Below, in pieces: positions 51,514 to 60,461 of a DNA stretch of 64,000 nucleotides. Every line of letters begins with the position of its first letter. Within the stretch, counting starts at the first letter, position 1. The position numbers and the translations under genes were made by a program. The notes beneath the pieces were generated by a model. That model was not told the DNA's origin and searched no databases. It was given only the letters and a program-made list of their open reading frames with translations. The DNA comes from Pollutimonas sp036675275. Lineage in GTDB: Bacteria; Pseudomonadota; Gammaproteobacteria; Burkholderiales; Burkholderiaceae_B. The DNA lies in NCBI GenBank assembly GCA_036675275.1, contig JAKFFG010000083.1, positions 1 through 64,000 on the forward strand. The letters run 5' to 3'.

Positions 51514-53283
51514 ATGAACGATGCAATCGCATCAGCGCAAGGCGCTGCGGAGACCAAGGTCGCTGCACGTACGGGTGGACGTGCGCTGGTGGACGCCCTG
51601 CGGGTGCACGGCACGGATCGCGTGTTTTGCGTTCCCGGCGAAAGCTATCTGGAAGTGCTGGATGCGCTTTACGACACGCCTCAAATAGAGTTGATCGTTG
51701 CCAAGCATGAAGGTGCGGCGGCGAATATGGCCGAAGCGGACGGCAAACTGACAGGCCGCCCCGGCATCTGCATGGTTACCCGCGGACCGGGCGCAACCCA
51801 TGCGAGTATCGGCGTACATATCGCCCAGCAGGATTCCACGCCGATGATACTGTTTGTAGGTCAGATTGCCCGAAACCACATAGGCCGTGAAGCATTCCAG
51901 GAAGTCGACTACCAGGCCATGTTCGGCTCCCTGGCCAAATGGGTCGTGGAAATCAATGATGCTGACCGCTTACCCGAAATTCTTGCGCGCGCTTTTCACA
52001 CGGCGGTATCGGGCCGTCCCGGCCCCGTAGTAGTCTCCCTGCCGGAAGACATGCTGGTAAAAGCCTGCCGCATGCCCGACTGCATCGCAACGCCCTTGCA
52101 GGCGTCCGCACTCGCGGCCGACACGGTGGATCAGATTACCGCTGCGCTCAAGCAGTCGAAACGCCCACTGGTATTCGCAGGCGGTCCCAACTGGAACATC
52201 GCGGCACGCCGGAACCTTGCCAGATTCGCTGAACAATGGAATCTGCCCGTCGCCTGCGCGTTCCGGCGCCAGGACGTGCTGGACAACCGCGACCCGCACT
52301 ATTGCGGCCACCTCAGCCTGGGCATGAACGCAAAACTCGCCCAACGTATCAAGGGCGCCGACCTGATCCTGGCAATCGGCACCCGGCTTGGCGACGTGAT
52401 GACCGATGGCTACAGTCTGCTGACGCCCCCGCGACTGCCGCAGAAGCTCGTCCACATCCACGCCGACGCCGGCGAGCTGGGCCGTGTTTATCAGGCCGAC
52501 ATCGCCGTGCAGGCGACCGCTGAGTGTGCTCTCGCAGCGCTTGCATCAGCCGCTGCACCCTTCGATGCTGCGGGGCCTGGCGAGGCGCGACCTGTAGAGA
52601 CCCAGTCTAGCGAGACCCGGTCTAGCGAGACCCGGTCCGATGCGCCCTGGACCGAATGGACTCGCGCCGCGCGAACCGATCATGAAGCCTTCAGCGCCGC
52701 CCCCGCCTTATCGAGCGAGCATCATGGCGTGGATCTGACGGCGGTCATCAAGCATCTGTCGCAGACCTTGCCGGACGATGCCGTTGTGACCAACGGCGCC
52801 GGAAATTATTCAGTCTGGCTGCACCGTTACTACGAGTATCGCGGCGGCCGCACGGAACTGGCGCCCACCTGCGGCGCCATGGGCTACGGCCTGCCGGCTG
52901 CCGTTGCCGCCGCTTTGCGCAACAAGGGACAAAGCGTTGTGTGCATTGCCGGAGACGGTTGTTTTCTGATGTATCCCCAAGAACTCGCGACGGCAGCCGA
53001 ATACGGAGCCTCGCTGATCGTATTGGTGGTCAACAACGGCATGTATGGCACGATCCGCATGCACCAGGAACGCCATCATCCGGGTCGCATCAGCGGCACC
53101 CGCCTTCAAGGGCCGGACTACGCCGCGCTCGCCCGGTCATTCGGCGCCCATGCGGAACAGGTCTGCCGTACCGAAGACTTTGCGGCGGCCTTCCAGCGCG
53201 CCCAGGATGCCGGCGGCCTGGCATTACTGGAGCTTCGCACCGATCCACGCCAAATCACGCCGGCCATGCGCCTGGGAGACTGA
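51514..53283 (+). CDS. Thiamine-diphosphate-dependent enzyme (acetolactate synthase-like)
   Basis: This 589-residue enzyme has the three ThDP-enzyme domains: N-terminal pyrimidine-binding with the catalytic E66 in KHEGAAANMA, a central domain, and a C-terminal diphosphate-binding domain with GDGCFLMYPQEL followed by VNN. It resembles acetolactate synthase, sulfoacetaldehyde acetyltransferase and benzoylformate decarboxylase without clear assignment. A Glu/Thr/Ser-rich linker around residues 358-378 is encoded by three 15-bp repeats. The ATG at 51514 has AAGGAG. It is followed by the DHDPS-family gene with a one-base gap. Confidence 0.92.
   Translation: MNDAIASAQGAAETKVAARTGGRALVDALRVHGTDRVFCVPGESYLEVLDALYDTPQIELIVAKHEGAAANMAEADGKLTGRPGICMVTRGPGATHASIGVHIAQQDSTPMILFVGQIARNHIGREAFQEVDYQAMFGSLAKWVVEINDADRLPEILARAFHTAVSGRPGPVVVSLPEDMLVKACRMPDCIATPLQASALAADTVDQITAALKQSKRPLVFAGGPNWNIAARRNLARFAEQWNLPVACAFRRQDVLDNRDPHYCGHLSLGMNAKLAQRIKGADLILAIGTRLGDVMTDGYSLLTPPRLPQKLVHIHADAGELGRVYQADIAVQATAECALAALASAAAPFDAAGPGEARPVETQSSETRSSETRSDAPWTEWTRAARTDHEAFSAAPALSSEHHGVDLTAVIKHLSQTLPDDAVVTNGAGNYSVWLHRYYEYRGGRTELAPTCGAMGYGLPAAVAAALRNKGQSVVCIAGDGCFLMYPQELATAAEYGASLIVLVVNNGMYGTIRMHQERHHPGRISGTRLQGPDYAALARSFGAHAEQVCRTEDFAAAFQRAQDAGGLALLELRTDPRQITPAMRLGD
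52593..52637 (+). repeat. Three 15-bp in-frame tandem repeats in the ThDP-enzyme linker
   Basis: Units 52593-52607, 52608-52622 and 52623-52637 read t-a/g-GAGACCC-a/g-GTC with two identical last copies. They encode repeated ETRSS-type pentapeptides in the linker between domains. The 15-base period keeps the frame, so copy number can change without loss of the enzyme. Confidence 0.85.
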
Positions 53284-53284
53284 C

Positions 53285-54202
53285 ATGAGCAACATTTCAT
53301 CAACACTGCGACAAGCCCTTACCGGCATATCCGGGATACTCGTTACCCCCTTCGATGCCGATGACCGGATAGCGCCGACCAGGCTTGGCCCCATCATGGA
53401 CCGCGCCGTCAAAGCCGGTGTCGACATCCTGGTCATCAATGGCAATACCAGCGAATTCTATGCCTTGCAGGCCAGCGAAGCCGAAGCTATGATGCGCGCA
53501 ACAGTCGAGATGGCCAATGGCCGGGTGCCCGTCATCAACGGAGTCGGACGAAGCGTGCATGAAGCCTGCGCCCTGGCTCGCGCATCGAAAGCGGCAGGAG
53601 CGGATGGCGTCATGGTGCATCAACCGCCCGACCCGTTTGTCTCGCCTCGCGGCCTCATGGACTATGTCCAGCGTGTTGCCGAGGCGGCCGACGGCCTGCC
53701 GGTCATGCTTTACTTGCGCAACGACGCCATTGGAACCGATGCCATCGTACGCCTCACCGAGATCCCCGCCGTTGCCGGCGTCAAATGGGCTGCACCCAGT
53801 CCTATGAAACTGGCCCAGGCCATACAAGGCGCAGATCCGGACGTAGTATGGGTTGGAGGCCTGGCCGAAACCTGGGCGCCTGCCCTGTGCGCGGTAGGCG
53901 CCCAGGGATTCACGTCGGGCTTGATCAATATCTGGCCGGAGCAGTCAGTCGCCATCCTGCAGGCGCTGCGCGCCAGCGACTATGCCAAGGCCATGCAGCT
54001 TATCCGCCAGATCGAAGAATTCGAAACGATACGCGCGGAAGAACTCAACGGCACCAATGTCACCGGAGTGAAAGCCGCGCTTCAGCTGATCGGCAATGAC
54101 TGCGGCCCTGCGCGCCCACCCGCGGCATGGCCGCTAAGCGCGAACCAGCAATCGCGTTTGTCGAGTTTGATAAAAGGATGGGGCCTCAACGCCGCAGTTT
54201 GA
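53285..54202 (+). CDS. DHDPS/NAL-family aldolase or dehydratase
   Basis: This 305-residue class I (Schiff-base) enzyme of the dihydrodipicolinate synthase family has the lysine K167 in VKWAAPSP and Y143 in MLYLRN. The usual GTTGE is GNTSEF here (53-58), which differs from true DapA and fits 2-keto-3-deoxy-sugar-acid enzymes better. 5-dehydro-4-deoxyglucarate dehydratase would connect it to the galactarate-type dehydratase nearby; this is inference. It is cotranscribed with the ThDP enzyme. The ATG at 53285 follows that stop by one base. Confidence 0.9.
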   Translation: MSNISSTLRQALTGISGILVTPFDADDRIAPTRLGPIMDRAVKAGVDILVINGNTSEFYALQASEAEAMMRATVEMANGRVPVINGVGRSVHEACALARASKAAGADGVMVHQPPDPFVSPRGLMDYVQRVAEAADGLPVMLYLRNDAIGTDAIVRLTEIPAVAGVKWAAPSPMKLAQAIQGADPDVVWVGGLAETWAPALCAVGAQGFTSGLINIWPEQSVAILQALRASDYAKAMQLIRQIEEFETIRAEELNGTNVTGVKAALQLIGNDCGPARPPAAWPLSANQQSRLSSLIKGWGLNAAV

Positions 54203-54302
54203 TATCCGTCTTGACTGGCATGCAGCACTGGAAGTTCCGCATGCAACTTACACTGTGTGTTCTTGTCTCATAACTTTTACTGGTTCAAAGGATAACAGCG
54301 CA

Positions 54303-55001
54303 ATGTCAATGCAACGGCTCTTACAACAACTACTTCAATCCGGACAGAGCCTGGCTCAGGACGCCGGCTCAAAGCTGAACAGTTCCGGGCAGGGCCTGGG
54401 CTCGACGATGGGCGGCTTTGGCGGCGGCGCCTTGGCCGGGGGTGCGTTGGGCCTGTTGCTGGGCAACAAGAAGTTCCGCAAAATGGGCGGCAAGGTCGCT
54501 GGTTACGGCGGAGCGGCCGCACTAGGCGCCGTAGCGCTTAAGGCCTATCAGGACTGGCAGGAAAAAAAGGCAGCTGCCCCGGCCCCGGCTTACGGACAGC
54601 AACGTTCATCTGCTGCTCCTTATCAAGCCGCGCCCGCCCTGCCCAGCCCTGAAAATGAACAGCACAACAAAGCAATTCTGTCTGCCATGATTGCTGCGGC
54701 GAAAGCCGACGGGCATATCGGCGCGGAAGAAAAACAGCTCATCGACGCCGAAGTGGCCAAGCTCACGTCCGACTCCAAAGACGTGGCGTGGATCGATGCC
54801 GAACTGTCGAAGCCTGCCAACCCGGCGGAGATCGCCAATCTGGCCACAACGCCCGAGCTGGGAGCCGAATTGTATCTGGCCAGCGCACTGATGGTCGACG
54901 ACGAAAGCTTCATGGAGCGCGCCTACCTTGACGAACTCGCCCGCAACCTCAAACTGGAGCCCGGCCTGAAGGCCGAGCTGGATTCAAAGCTGAAGGCCTG
55001 A
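54303..55001 (+). CDS. DUF533/TerB-like inner-membrane protein (YebE family)
   Basis: This 232-residue protein has a Gly/Ala-rich hydrophobic segment (about 35-80: GLGSTMGGFGGGALAGGALG), an Ala/Pro-rich linker and a TerB-like helical domain (about 115-230; AIAAAKADGHIGAEEK and the DDESFMERAYLDELAR repeat). Proteins of this kind are called YebE or DUF533 and have no assigned role. The start at 54303 is preferred to 54255. It is transcribed in the same direction as the DHDPS-family gene with a 100-base gap. Confidence 0.9.
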   Translation: MSMQRLLQQLLQSGQSLAQDAGSKLNSSGQGLGSTMGGFGGGALAGGALGLLLGNKKFRKMGGKVAGYGGAAALGAVALKAYQDWQEKKAAAPAPAYGQQRSSAAPYQAAPALPSPENEQHNKAILSAMIAAAKADGHIGAEEKQLIDAEVAKLTSDSKDVAWIDAELSKPANPAEIANLATTPELGAELYLASALMVDDESFMERAYLDELARNLKLEPGLKAELDSKLKA

Positions 55002-55083
55002 AACGGGCAATAAACAAACAGCCGTCGCCGCCTGTTCTACTTCGCGATAAATGCGGCCGGTTCTTGTCGAGAAAGGCCTGGGC

Positions 55084-56256
55084 CTAAAGAAAACCACGCC
55101 GTTGCAGGCTGCGCATAAGCTTGCTGATGCCGAACGTCCACGGAGGCAGGGCTTCCGAATGACGCACGGTGTTCACCAGCGCACCTAAGGCCGGCGTGGA
55201 TATCGCAACGCGGTCACCCACCTGATGCGTAAAGCCTTGCCCATTCGCACCGCGGTCATCGGTGGGCGCGAACAGCGTTCCAGTGAACAACATCACTCCA
55301 TCGGGATATTGGTGATGTGCGCCTATGGTCTGGCTTACCAGGTCCAGGAGGTCGCGGCTGATTTCGCTTAAAGAACTGTGCCCTTCCAGCGCATAGCCGT
55401 CTTCGCCCTGTATGGACAGCGATATCTGCAATGTGCGCGCATCGTCGATAGTGAAGTTATCGTCGAAAATGCGAATAAACGGCCCGATAGCGCAGGAGCC
55501 GTTGTTGTCTTTGGCCTTGCCCAGCAACAGCGCGCTACGTCCTTCGACATCTCGAAGATTAACGTCGTTGCCCAGCGTTACGCCTTTGACATGACCCTGC
55601 GAATCGACGGCCAGCACCAGTTCGGGTTCGGGATTATTCCATTCAGATTTACTCAGGATGCCTATGTCTTCGCCAGAACCTGCGGAAGACAGCACTGGCG
55701 CCTTGGTGAAGACCTCGGCGTCGGGTCCTATGCCCACTTCCAGATACTGCGACCATAAATCGTTGGACTGCAGAAACTCCTTGACCTTGGCGGCCTGCGG
55801 CGAACCCGGCCTGACCTGTTGTATGGCGGATCCCACGATTTCGCTGATGCTGGATCGGATCCGGTCAGCCTTCAACGGATCGCCCGACGCCTTTTCCTCG
55901 ATGACGCGTTCGAGCATGCTGCCCACAAAAGTTACCCCGCAGGCTTTGATCACCTGAAGATCGCAGGGGGCGATGAAACGCACGGCATGCTGGCTTTGCG
56001 CGAGAGTATCCTTCACGACTTGTTCCAGCGGCCATTCACGCCTTCCGGTTTGTTGACGCAGAAGCTGGGCCAGATCGCCTTGTTCAAGCAGATCGCTAAC
56101 GGTCGGCGCTACGTGGGTGATGTCAAGCACCTGGCCCTCGCGCAGCATCACAACACAAGGATCGCCGTCTTGCGTCGGGTCTGCGATGCGACCCACAAGC
56201 GTAGCGCGCGCCAAATCTTCTGGCAGGAAGCGTTCAACATCCGAAGCAGTAATCAT
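55084..56256 (-). CDS. Fumarylacetoacetate hydrolase family protein
   Basis: This 390-residue FAH-superfamily protein has KACGVTFVGSMLERVIEEKAS around the metal-binding core, and NNPEPELVLAVDSQGHVKGVTLGNDVNLRDVEG with the family's ExE/D metal ligands, then a C-terminal cap. It resembles the 390-residue group that includes pentonate dehydratases such as L-2-keto-3-deoxyarabonate dehydratase. Such a reaction would fit the sugar-acid genes upstream. No promoter or regulator is obvious. It faces the DUF533 gene tail to tail. Confidence 0.87.
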   Translation of the reverse strand: MITASDVERFLPEDLARATLVGRIADPTQDGDPCVVMLREGQVLDITHVAPTVSDLLEQGDLAQLLRQQTGRREWPLEQVVKDTLAQSQHAVRFIAPCDLQVIKACGVTFVGSMLERVIEEKASGDPLKADRIRSSISEIVGSAIQQVRPGSPQAAKVKEFLQSNDLWSQYLEVGIGPDAEVFTKAPVLSSAGSGEDIGILSKSEWNNPEPELVLAVDSQGHVKGVTLGNDVNLRDVEGRSALLLGKAKDNNGSCAIGPFIRIFDDNFTIDDARTLQISLSIQGEDGYALEGHSSLSEISRDLLDLVSQTIGAHHQYPDGVMLFTGTLFAPTDDRGANGQGFTHQVGDRVAISTPALGALVNTVRHSEALPPWTFGISKLMRSLQRRGFL

Positions 56257-56458
56257 GATTTCTCGACAGATATGTCAGTGGCAATGGCATCTTTAGGAAT
56301 CGTAGACATTACCCTATCTAGCTGCGAACCGCCATGGCCGGGCTGGGCAACACTGCTCAAGGAGTCGCGAAAAGCAAATTCGAAGACGGAACAGGTCCGA
56401 CATTTGCTGCGGGACCGCGACTCGGTCAATGCACCGGGCACTTGAGAGGGCCAGCGAA

Positions 56459-56629
56459 ATGACAAATCAGAAAGACGACGTAAATCCCGGGGACGACGCG
56501 GCGCCGGGAACAGGCGGGACGGGCGAAGTGCCTTGCCCGGAGTGCAATGGGACAGGAGAGCTGAACGGAGCGCCCTGCAAGAACTGCGGCGCTACAGGAA
56601 AGGTGATAAAAGGCATAGGCGGAGCGTGA
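56459..56629 (+). CDS. Tiny DnaJ-like zinc-finger protein
   Basis: This 56-residue protein consists of an acidic/Gly-rich N-terminus followed by two CxxCxxxG motifs, CPECNGTG (about residues 26-33) and CKNCGATG (about 40-47), the minimal DnaJ-type zinc-binding unit. A single zinc would be bound by the four cysteines. GAGAGGG lies eight bases before the ATG at 56459. Related small hypothetical proteins are common in betaproteobacteria; function is unknown. Confidence 0.82.
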   Translation: MTNQKDDVNPGDDAAPGTGGTGEVPCPECNGTGELNGAPCKNCGATGKVIKGIGGA

Positions 56630-56644
56630 TGTCTTTTACGGGCC

Positions 56645-57511
56645 TCACGCCTTGATCATCTCGATGAGCACCCGGGCGCTGCGCCCTGCCAGGCGCTCGA
56701 ATTCGACAATGTCGTGACCACAGCACAACTCGACTTCGTCGGCGTAGCTGCGCCTCAAGGCTCTCAGACGGGCCTGGTTATTGTGCCGGGCCGCGGCATC
56801 CTTCTGCATCATCCATTGATAGAACGCCAATCCGGGCGTGCATGTCGGATGAGCCGTGTCCATTTCCCGATGATAGAAGTAGGCGTCGCCCGCTTGCAGC
56901 AACCATTTGTCGCCCCGTTGCACCGCTACCCCCGAGTGGCCGAAGGTATGGCCCACTAAGGGTATAAGGGCAATATCGGGTGGCAATCCATCCAGGGCGC
57001 GGACGCGCTCCAACCCGAACCAGTTTTCCCCCTCGCCGGCCGGGTAAACCTTCCACTTGCTTTTGGTCGACCACTGCTGCGGCCGAAATCGTTGCCTGTC
57101 CAACCATGTTTTCTGCAGAAGAGCGTAATCTCTTTCAGCCGCAAGCATGTGAACAGTCGCTTGCGGAAAATCGTCCAGGCCTCCGGCGTGGTCGAAATCG
57201 AGATGAGTAAGAATGATATGCCGGACGTCGTTGGGGTCAAAGCCCAAGGCTTGAACCTGGCGAAAAGCCGTCATCTCGTCGCGAAAGTCGGGCTTGAGCA
57301 TCGAGAGGAAAAATCGGCTGAGCCGCCTTTGCGGATCGGCAACGTCGCGCCTGCCCAGACCTGTGTCGACCAGTATCAACCCGGAATCCGCTTCGATCAG
57401 CAGACAATGACAGGCAAGATGCCCCCGCCGGACTATGGAGTCCGTTGAACCATCCATGAGCTTGCCGCCCAGCGGGCAAGTGGAAATGCAGTTCAGGTGA
57501 TGAATACGCAT
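56645..57511 (-). CDS. Metallo-beta-lactamase-fold hydrolase
   Basis: This 288-residue MBL-fold enzyme has the metal-binding THLDFDHAGG (H103, D105, D107, H108), a variant of HxHxDH with Asp replacing the second His, plus GHTFGHSG and GDAYFYHREM. Similar proteins include lactonases and other small-ester hydrolases; no substrate is evident. Quorum quenching is possible but unsupported. GGAGACGAT precedes the ATG. The region 57512-57641 upstream shows no gene. Confidence 0.9.
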   Translation of the reverse strand: MRIHHLNCISTCPLGGKLMDGSTDSIVRRGHLACHCLLIEADSGLILVDTGLGRRDVADPQRRLSRFFLSMLKPDFRDEMTAFRQVQALGFDPNDVRHIILTHLDFDHAGGLDDFPQATVHMLAAERDYALLQKTWLDRQRFRPQQWSTKSKWKVYPAGEGENWFGLERVRALDGLPPDIALIPLVGHTFGHSGVAVQRGDKWLLQAGDAYFYHREMDTAHPTCTPGLAFYQWMMQKDAAARHNNQARLRALRRSYADEVELCCGHDIVEFERLAGRSARVLIEMIKA

Positions 57512-57641
57512 ATCGTCTCCTGCGGCAGAAAGCCGCCCGACTGAGTCGCTTGCGGACGGCGCCCCTTATCGAAACACCGTCCGCAGGCCACGCAGCAAAA
57601 GGTATTCCCGCGTGGCGATATATGCGTATTTTGTAAAGCAA

Positions 57642-58076
57642 TCAGTCCAGCAAATCGGCCGGTACATTACCACCATTGGCGGCAATACGCGCCAGCACGG
57701 TCTTGTGCAGCCACATGTTCATCTGGGCCGAATCGGTCATTAAGTCGGCGGGACATCCGAGTTCGGTGGCGAGCTCTTTGCGCGCGGACAGGCTGCTGTC
57801 GATATCCAGCAATTTCAAAAGATCGACGATGGAGGTGCGCCAGTTCAACTTTTCGGAGTGTGCCGCCGCTTTTTTCTCGAGTTGCGCGACAACGTCCACG
57901 ACAGGCACCGCTCGAGGCTGGGCGACCGAGGTGGCGGTGGAATCTGCTGGCGCTATGTTGACCGCGGCCGGAGGCGTGCCAGAGGCTGGCACCTCAACGG
58001 GTGTCGCTCCTGCGGCAGAAGCAGCAGAAGCTCCGCCTATGCCCAATTTATCAAGAATCTTGCTGAAAAATCCCAT
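57642..58076 (-). CDS. DUF3597 protein
   Basis: This 144-residue protein starts MGFFSKILDKLGIGG, followed by an Ala/Pro-rich linker (about 18-60) and the helical DUF3597 domain, with LNWRTSIVDLLKLLDIDSSLSARKELATELGCP and MWLHKTVL. The N-terminus resembles membrane or chaperone-associated helices found in LysM-type proteins but lacks LysM here. Function is unknown. The ATG at 58076 follows AGGAG. Upstream of it lies the end of the TonB receptor gene on the same strand. Confidence 0.9.
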   Translation of the reverse strand: MGFFSKILDKLGIGGASAASAAGATPVEVPASGTPPAAVNIAPADSTATSVAQPRAVPVVDVVAQLEKKAAAHSEKLNWRTSIVDLLKLLDIDSSLSARKELATELGCPADLMTDSAQMNMWLHKTVLARIAANGGNVPADLLD

Positions 58077-58197
58077 GTCAACTCCTGGAAGATCGGTGTA
58101 GTGACGAAAGAGTGCATCGAGTCGCTTGAACACGATGCACCGCCTCGAATATACCCGCCTTCGCGGCACAGTATTGTCAGGGTGTGTAAGCCGTGAT

Positions 58198-60366
58198 TCA
58201 GAACCGCAAGGTGGCGTTCAGGCTGACGGTACGGGCATCGCCCGCCTTGATATAGTCAGCGTATTGGTACATCCAATACTTTTTATTGGCGACATTGTTC
58301 AAGGCCACGCGAAAGGTCGTGTCATAGCCGCCGACCACTGTGTCATAGCTGGCCCCGAGATTGACGATCGTGTAGCTGCCCACCTCAATATCGTTGCCAG
58401 GCCGCAGCATGGTTGCGCCGGTGTACTTGGCGTCGGCCAGTAGCCGTAGGCCGGGGACCTGCGGCACTTGGTACGCCACCTGTGCCGCAGCGACGAACTT
58501 CGGTGCGCCCGCAACGCGGTTGCCCGTGTGATTCAGACCTCTGCGGTACTCGCTGTCCAGCAGCATCACGTTGCCGCCTATGCTCCAGTTAGCGCCCAGA
58601 CGGGTCGATACGCCCAACTCCACCCCCTGAAAGATAGATTCGCCGTCTTGTACGATTTCGTTCGAAGCGTTGGTGTATTCCGACTTCTTCTCGATGCGGA
58701 ATAATGCAGCGGTGGCCGCCCACCGTTCATGTTCGGACTTGATGCCAAGCTCGTACTGCTTGCTCTTCAGGGGATCGAGCAGCGCGCCATAGTTGGCGTA
58801 GCTGCTTCCCACGGACGTGCCTTGCTCCAGCGATTCGATGTAGCTGGCATAGGCCATGGTGCGAGGCGTGAATTTGTACATAAGCGCCAGCGTCGGCGTC
58901 ATCACCCCATCTTTTTCGTAGGACGAATCCTGACCGCCATCGGGACTGAAGCCTCTCTGGCTGTAATTCGTATAACGCACACCGCCCAGCACAGACCAAC
59001 GCTCGGACAGCGCTATCGTATCGCTGGCGAACAACGATTTCTGCGTGATCTCGGCCGCCCGGTACAAGCCCATGCTGCCCATTGTTCCGACACTGTCATA
59101 CCTGTTGACGTTCTGCGACCATAGCGAACCCGTGCCCATCAGCCCATAAAAACCCTGGCTGGAATAGTCGTTCTTCTGCTTTTGCCACGACGCGCCCAAT
59201 ACCACATCATGCTTGAGCTGTCCGGTGGAGAACTTTCCCTGCAGCATAGTCTGCCAATGATTGAACTGGTAGGCCTCGCCATAGTCGGATCGGTAGTCAT
59301 CGTAATTGCCCAGTTCATCCAGCGGCTGCAACACCGACTCGTTGCGCCGGGTCCGGGTCGTCGAAGCGCTGTAGCTGGTGCTCAGCGTCCAGTCGGGCGC
59401 TATCTTGTATTTCAGGCCGGTCGCATAAAAGCGAAACGCATTGTCTGCATACGTGCCTTCGCCAGTGAGCAGGCCGCTGTCGTTGCGTACGGCCGAAGGC
59501 AACAGGCTGCCGACCAGCCGGCCGGTATATATGGTCGGTTCAGGGTCAGTCGATTTCCTGTCCTGGTAAATGCTCTGGAAGTCCCAGGTAAGGCGGTCGG
59601 TCAGCCGGGCATCCAGCGCCAGCGACACGGAGTCGCGTTTCAGCTCTCCATTGTTGTAAGTCGAGCCTTCCTCGTGCGTGGCATTGAGCCGGTAACCGAA
59701 CCGGCCCTCCTGCCCCGCACGTCCGCCCAGGTCGACGCTTTGCCGCCATAGGCTGTCCGATGTAAATCCCAGCGTCAGATTGCGTAGCGGCTCATCCGTC
59801 GGCTTCTTGGTTACGTAATTGATCATGCCGCCGGGCGCGCCGAAGCCGTACATGAAGCCGGAAGCGCCTTTCAGCAGCTCAATTTGTTCGAATTGCTCGA
59901 ACGGCAGAGTCGTCACATAACTGATGAACGGCTTTCCGTCGATGCGGAATGAATTTTCCCAGTCCAGTTCCATTCCGCGTACCGTCAAGTAGCTGGCCCA
60001 GGCTCCGTGTGCCCCGCTGTTGTCCGAGACCGATGCGTCGGTGGCAAAGACATCGCCCAGCTTATTGACCTGGCGATCTTCGATATCGGTGCTGGTCACC
60101 ACTGCCGAGGAAAATGGCGTTTCCAACTGCGTGCGATTTCCCAGCGCACCGCCGTTGACCGGAGCCTGCAGGTGTTGCAATGTGGTGTCCATTCCGCTGC
60201 CGCTTACGACTACATCAGGCAACTGGGTCACGTCCTGCACCGATGAAGGGGTTTGGCCCGATACGCAATGGCTCCAACCCAGGCCGGCAAGCATCAGGAA
60301 TGGCAAGGACCGGCGTGCAAACGCCGGCGACGCCGATAAGCCTCTTTCTTGACCGCGGACAATCAC
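58198..60366 (-). CDS. TonB-dependent siderophore receptor
   Basis: This roughly 722-residue outer-membrane receptor imports a ferric siderophore. It has an N-terminal export signal, a TonB-box-like DVVVSG, a plug domain with LTVRGMELD, ELLKGASGFMYGFGAPGGMINYVTKKP, and a C-terminal beta-barrel ending in SLNATLRF, a proper aromatic terminus. The start is uncertain: GTG at 60366 has GAGGGAG at 7 bases, whereas the frame also opens at TTG 60390. A near-consensus Fur box lies 57-75 bases upstream, so iron-starvation induction is likely. The siderophore is unidentified. Confidence 0.94.
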   Translation of the reverse strand: MIVRGQERGLSASPAFARRSLPFLMLAGLGWSHCVSGQTPSSVQDVTQLPDVVVSGSGMDTTLQHLQAPVNGGALGNRTQLETPFSSAVVTSTDIEDRQVNKLGDVFATDASVSDNSGAHGAWASYLTVRGMELDWENSFRIDGKPFISYVTTLPFEQFEQIELLKGASGFMYGFGAPGGMINYVTKKPTDEPLRNLTLGFTSDSLWRQSVDLGGRAGQEGRFGYRLNATHEEGSTYNNGELKRDSVSLALDARLTDRLTWDFQSIYQDRKSTDPEPTIYTGRLVGSLLPSAVRNDSGLLTGEGTYADNAFRFYATGLKYKIAPDWTLSTSYSASTTRTRRNESVLQPLDELGNYDDYRSDYGEAYQFNHWQTMLQGKFSTGQLKHDVVLGASWQKQKNDYSSQGFYGLMGTGSLWSQNVNRYDSVGTMGSMGLYRAAEITQKSLFASDTIALSERWSVLGGVRYTNYSQRGFSPDGGQDSSYEKDGVMTPTLALMYKFTPRTMAYASYIESLEQGTSVGSSYANYGALLDPLKSKQYELGIKSEHERWAATAALFRIEKKSEYTNASNEIVQDGESIFQGVELGVSTRLGANWSIGGNVMLLDSEYRRGLNHTGNRVAGAPKFVAAAQVAYQVPQVPGLRLLADAKYTGATMLRPGNDIEVGSYTIVNLGASYDTVVGGYDTTFRVALNNVANKKYWMYQYADYIKAGDARTVSLNATLRF

Positions 60367-60422
60367 GTGCACACTCCCTCGAATGATCAATCAATGATTT
60401 TTCGAAAGTGTAACGCAAAAAT

Positions 60423-60441
60423 GAGAATGATATTGATTCTC
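60423..60441. promoter_or_regulatory. Fur box of the TonB receptor gene
   Basis: GAGAATGATATTGATTCTC (60423-60441) agrees with the 19-base Fur consensus at 15 positions by hand alignment and is nearly palindromic. It lies just upstream of the TonB-dependent receptor gene on its minus strand, as expected for iron repression. Confidence 0.8.
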
Positions 60442-60461
60442 GTTGAGATTCAATAAACGCC

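Noticed and set aside
56645..57511. MBL-fold protein as a quorum-quenching lactonase
   Set aside because: The metal motif has Asp in the second His position, as in many general hydrolases, and there is no quorum-sensing gene nearby, so a specific lactonase call is not supported.
60390..60390. TTG at 60390 as the start of the TonB receptor
   Set aside because: No ribosome-binding site precedes it, while the GTG at 60366 has GAGGGAG seven bases upstream. I therefore used 60366.
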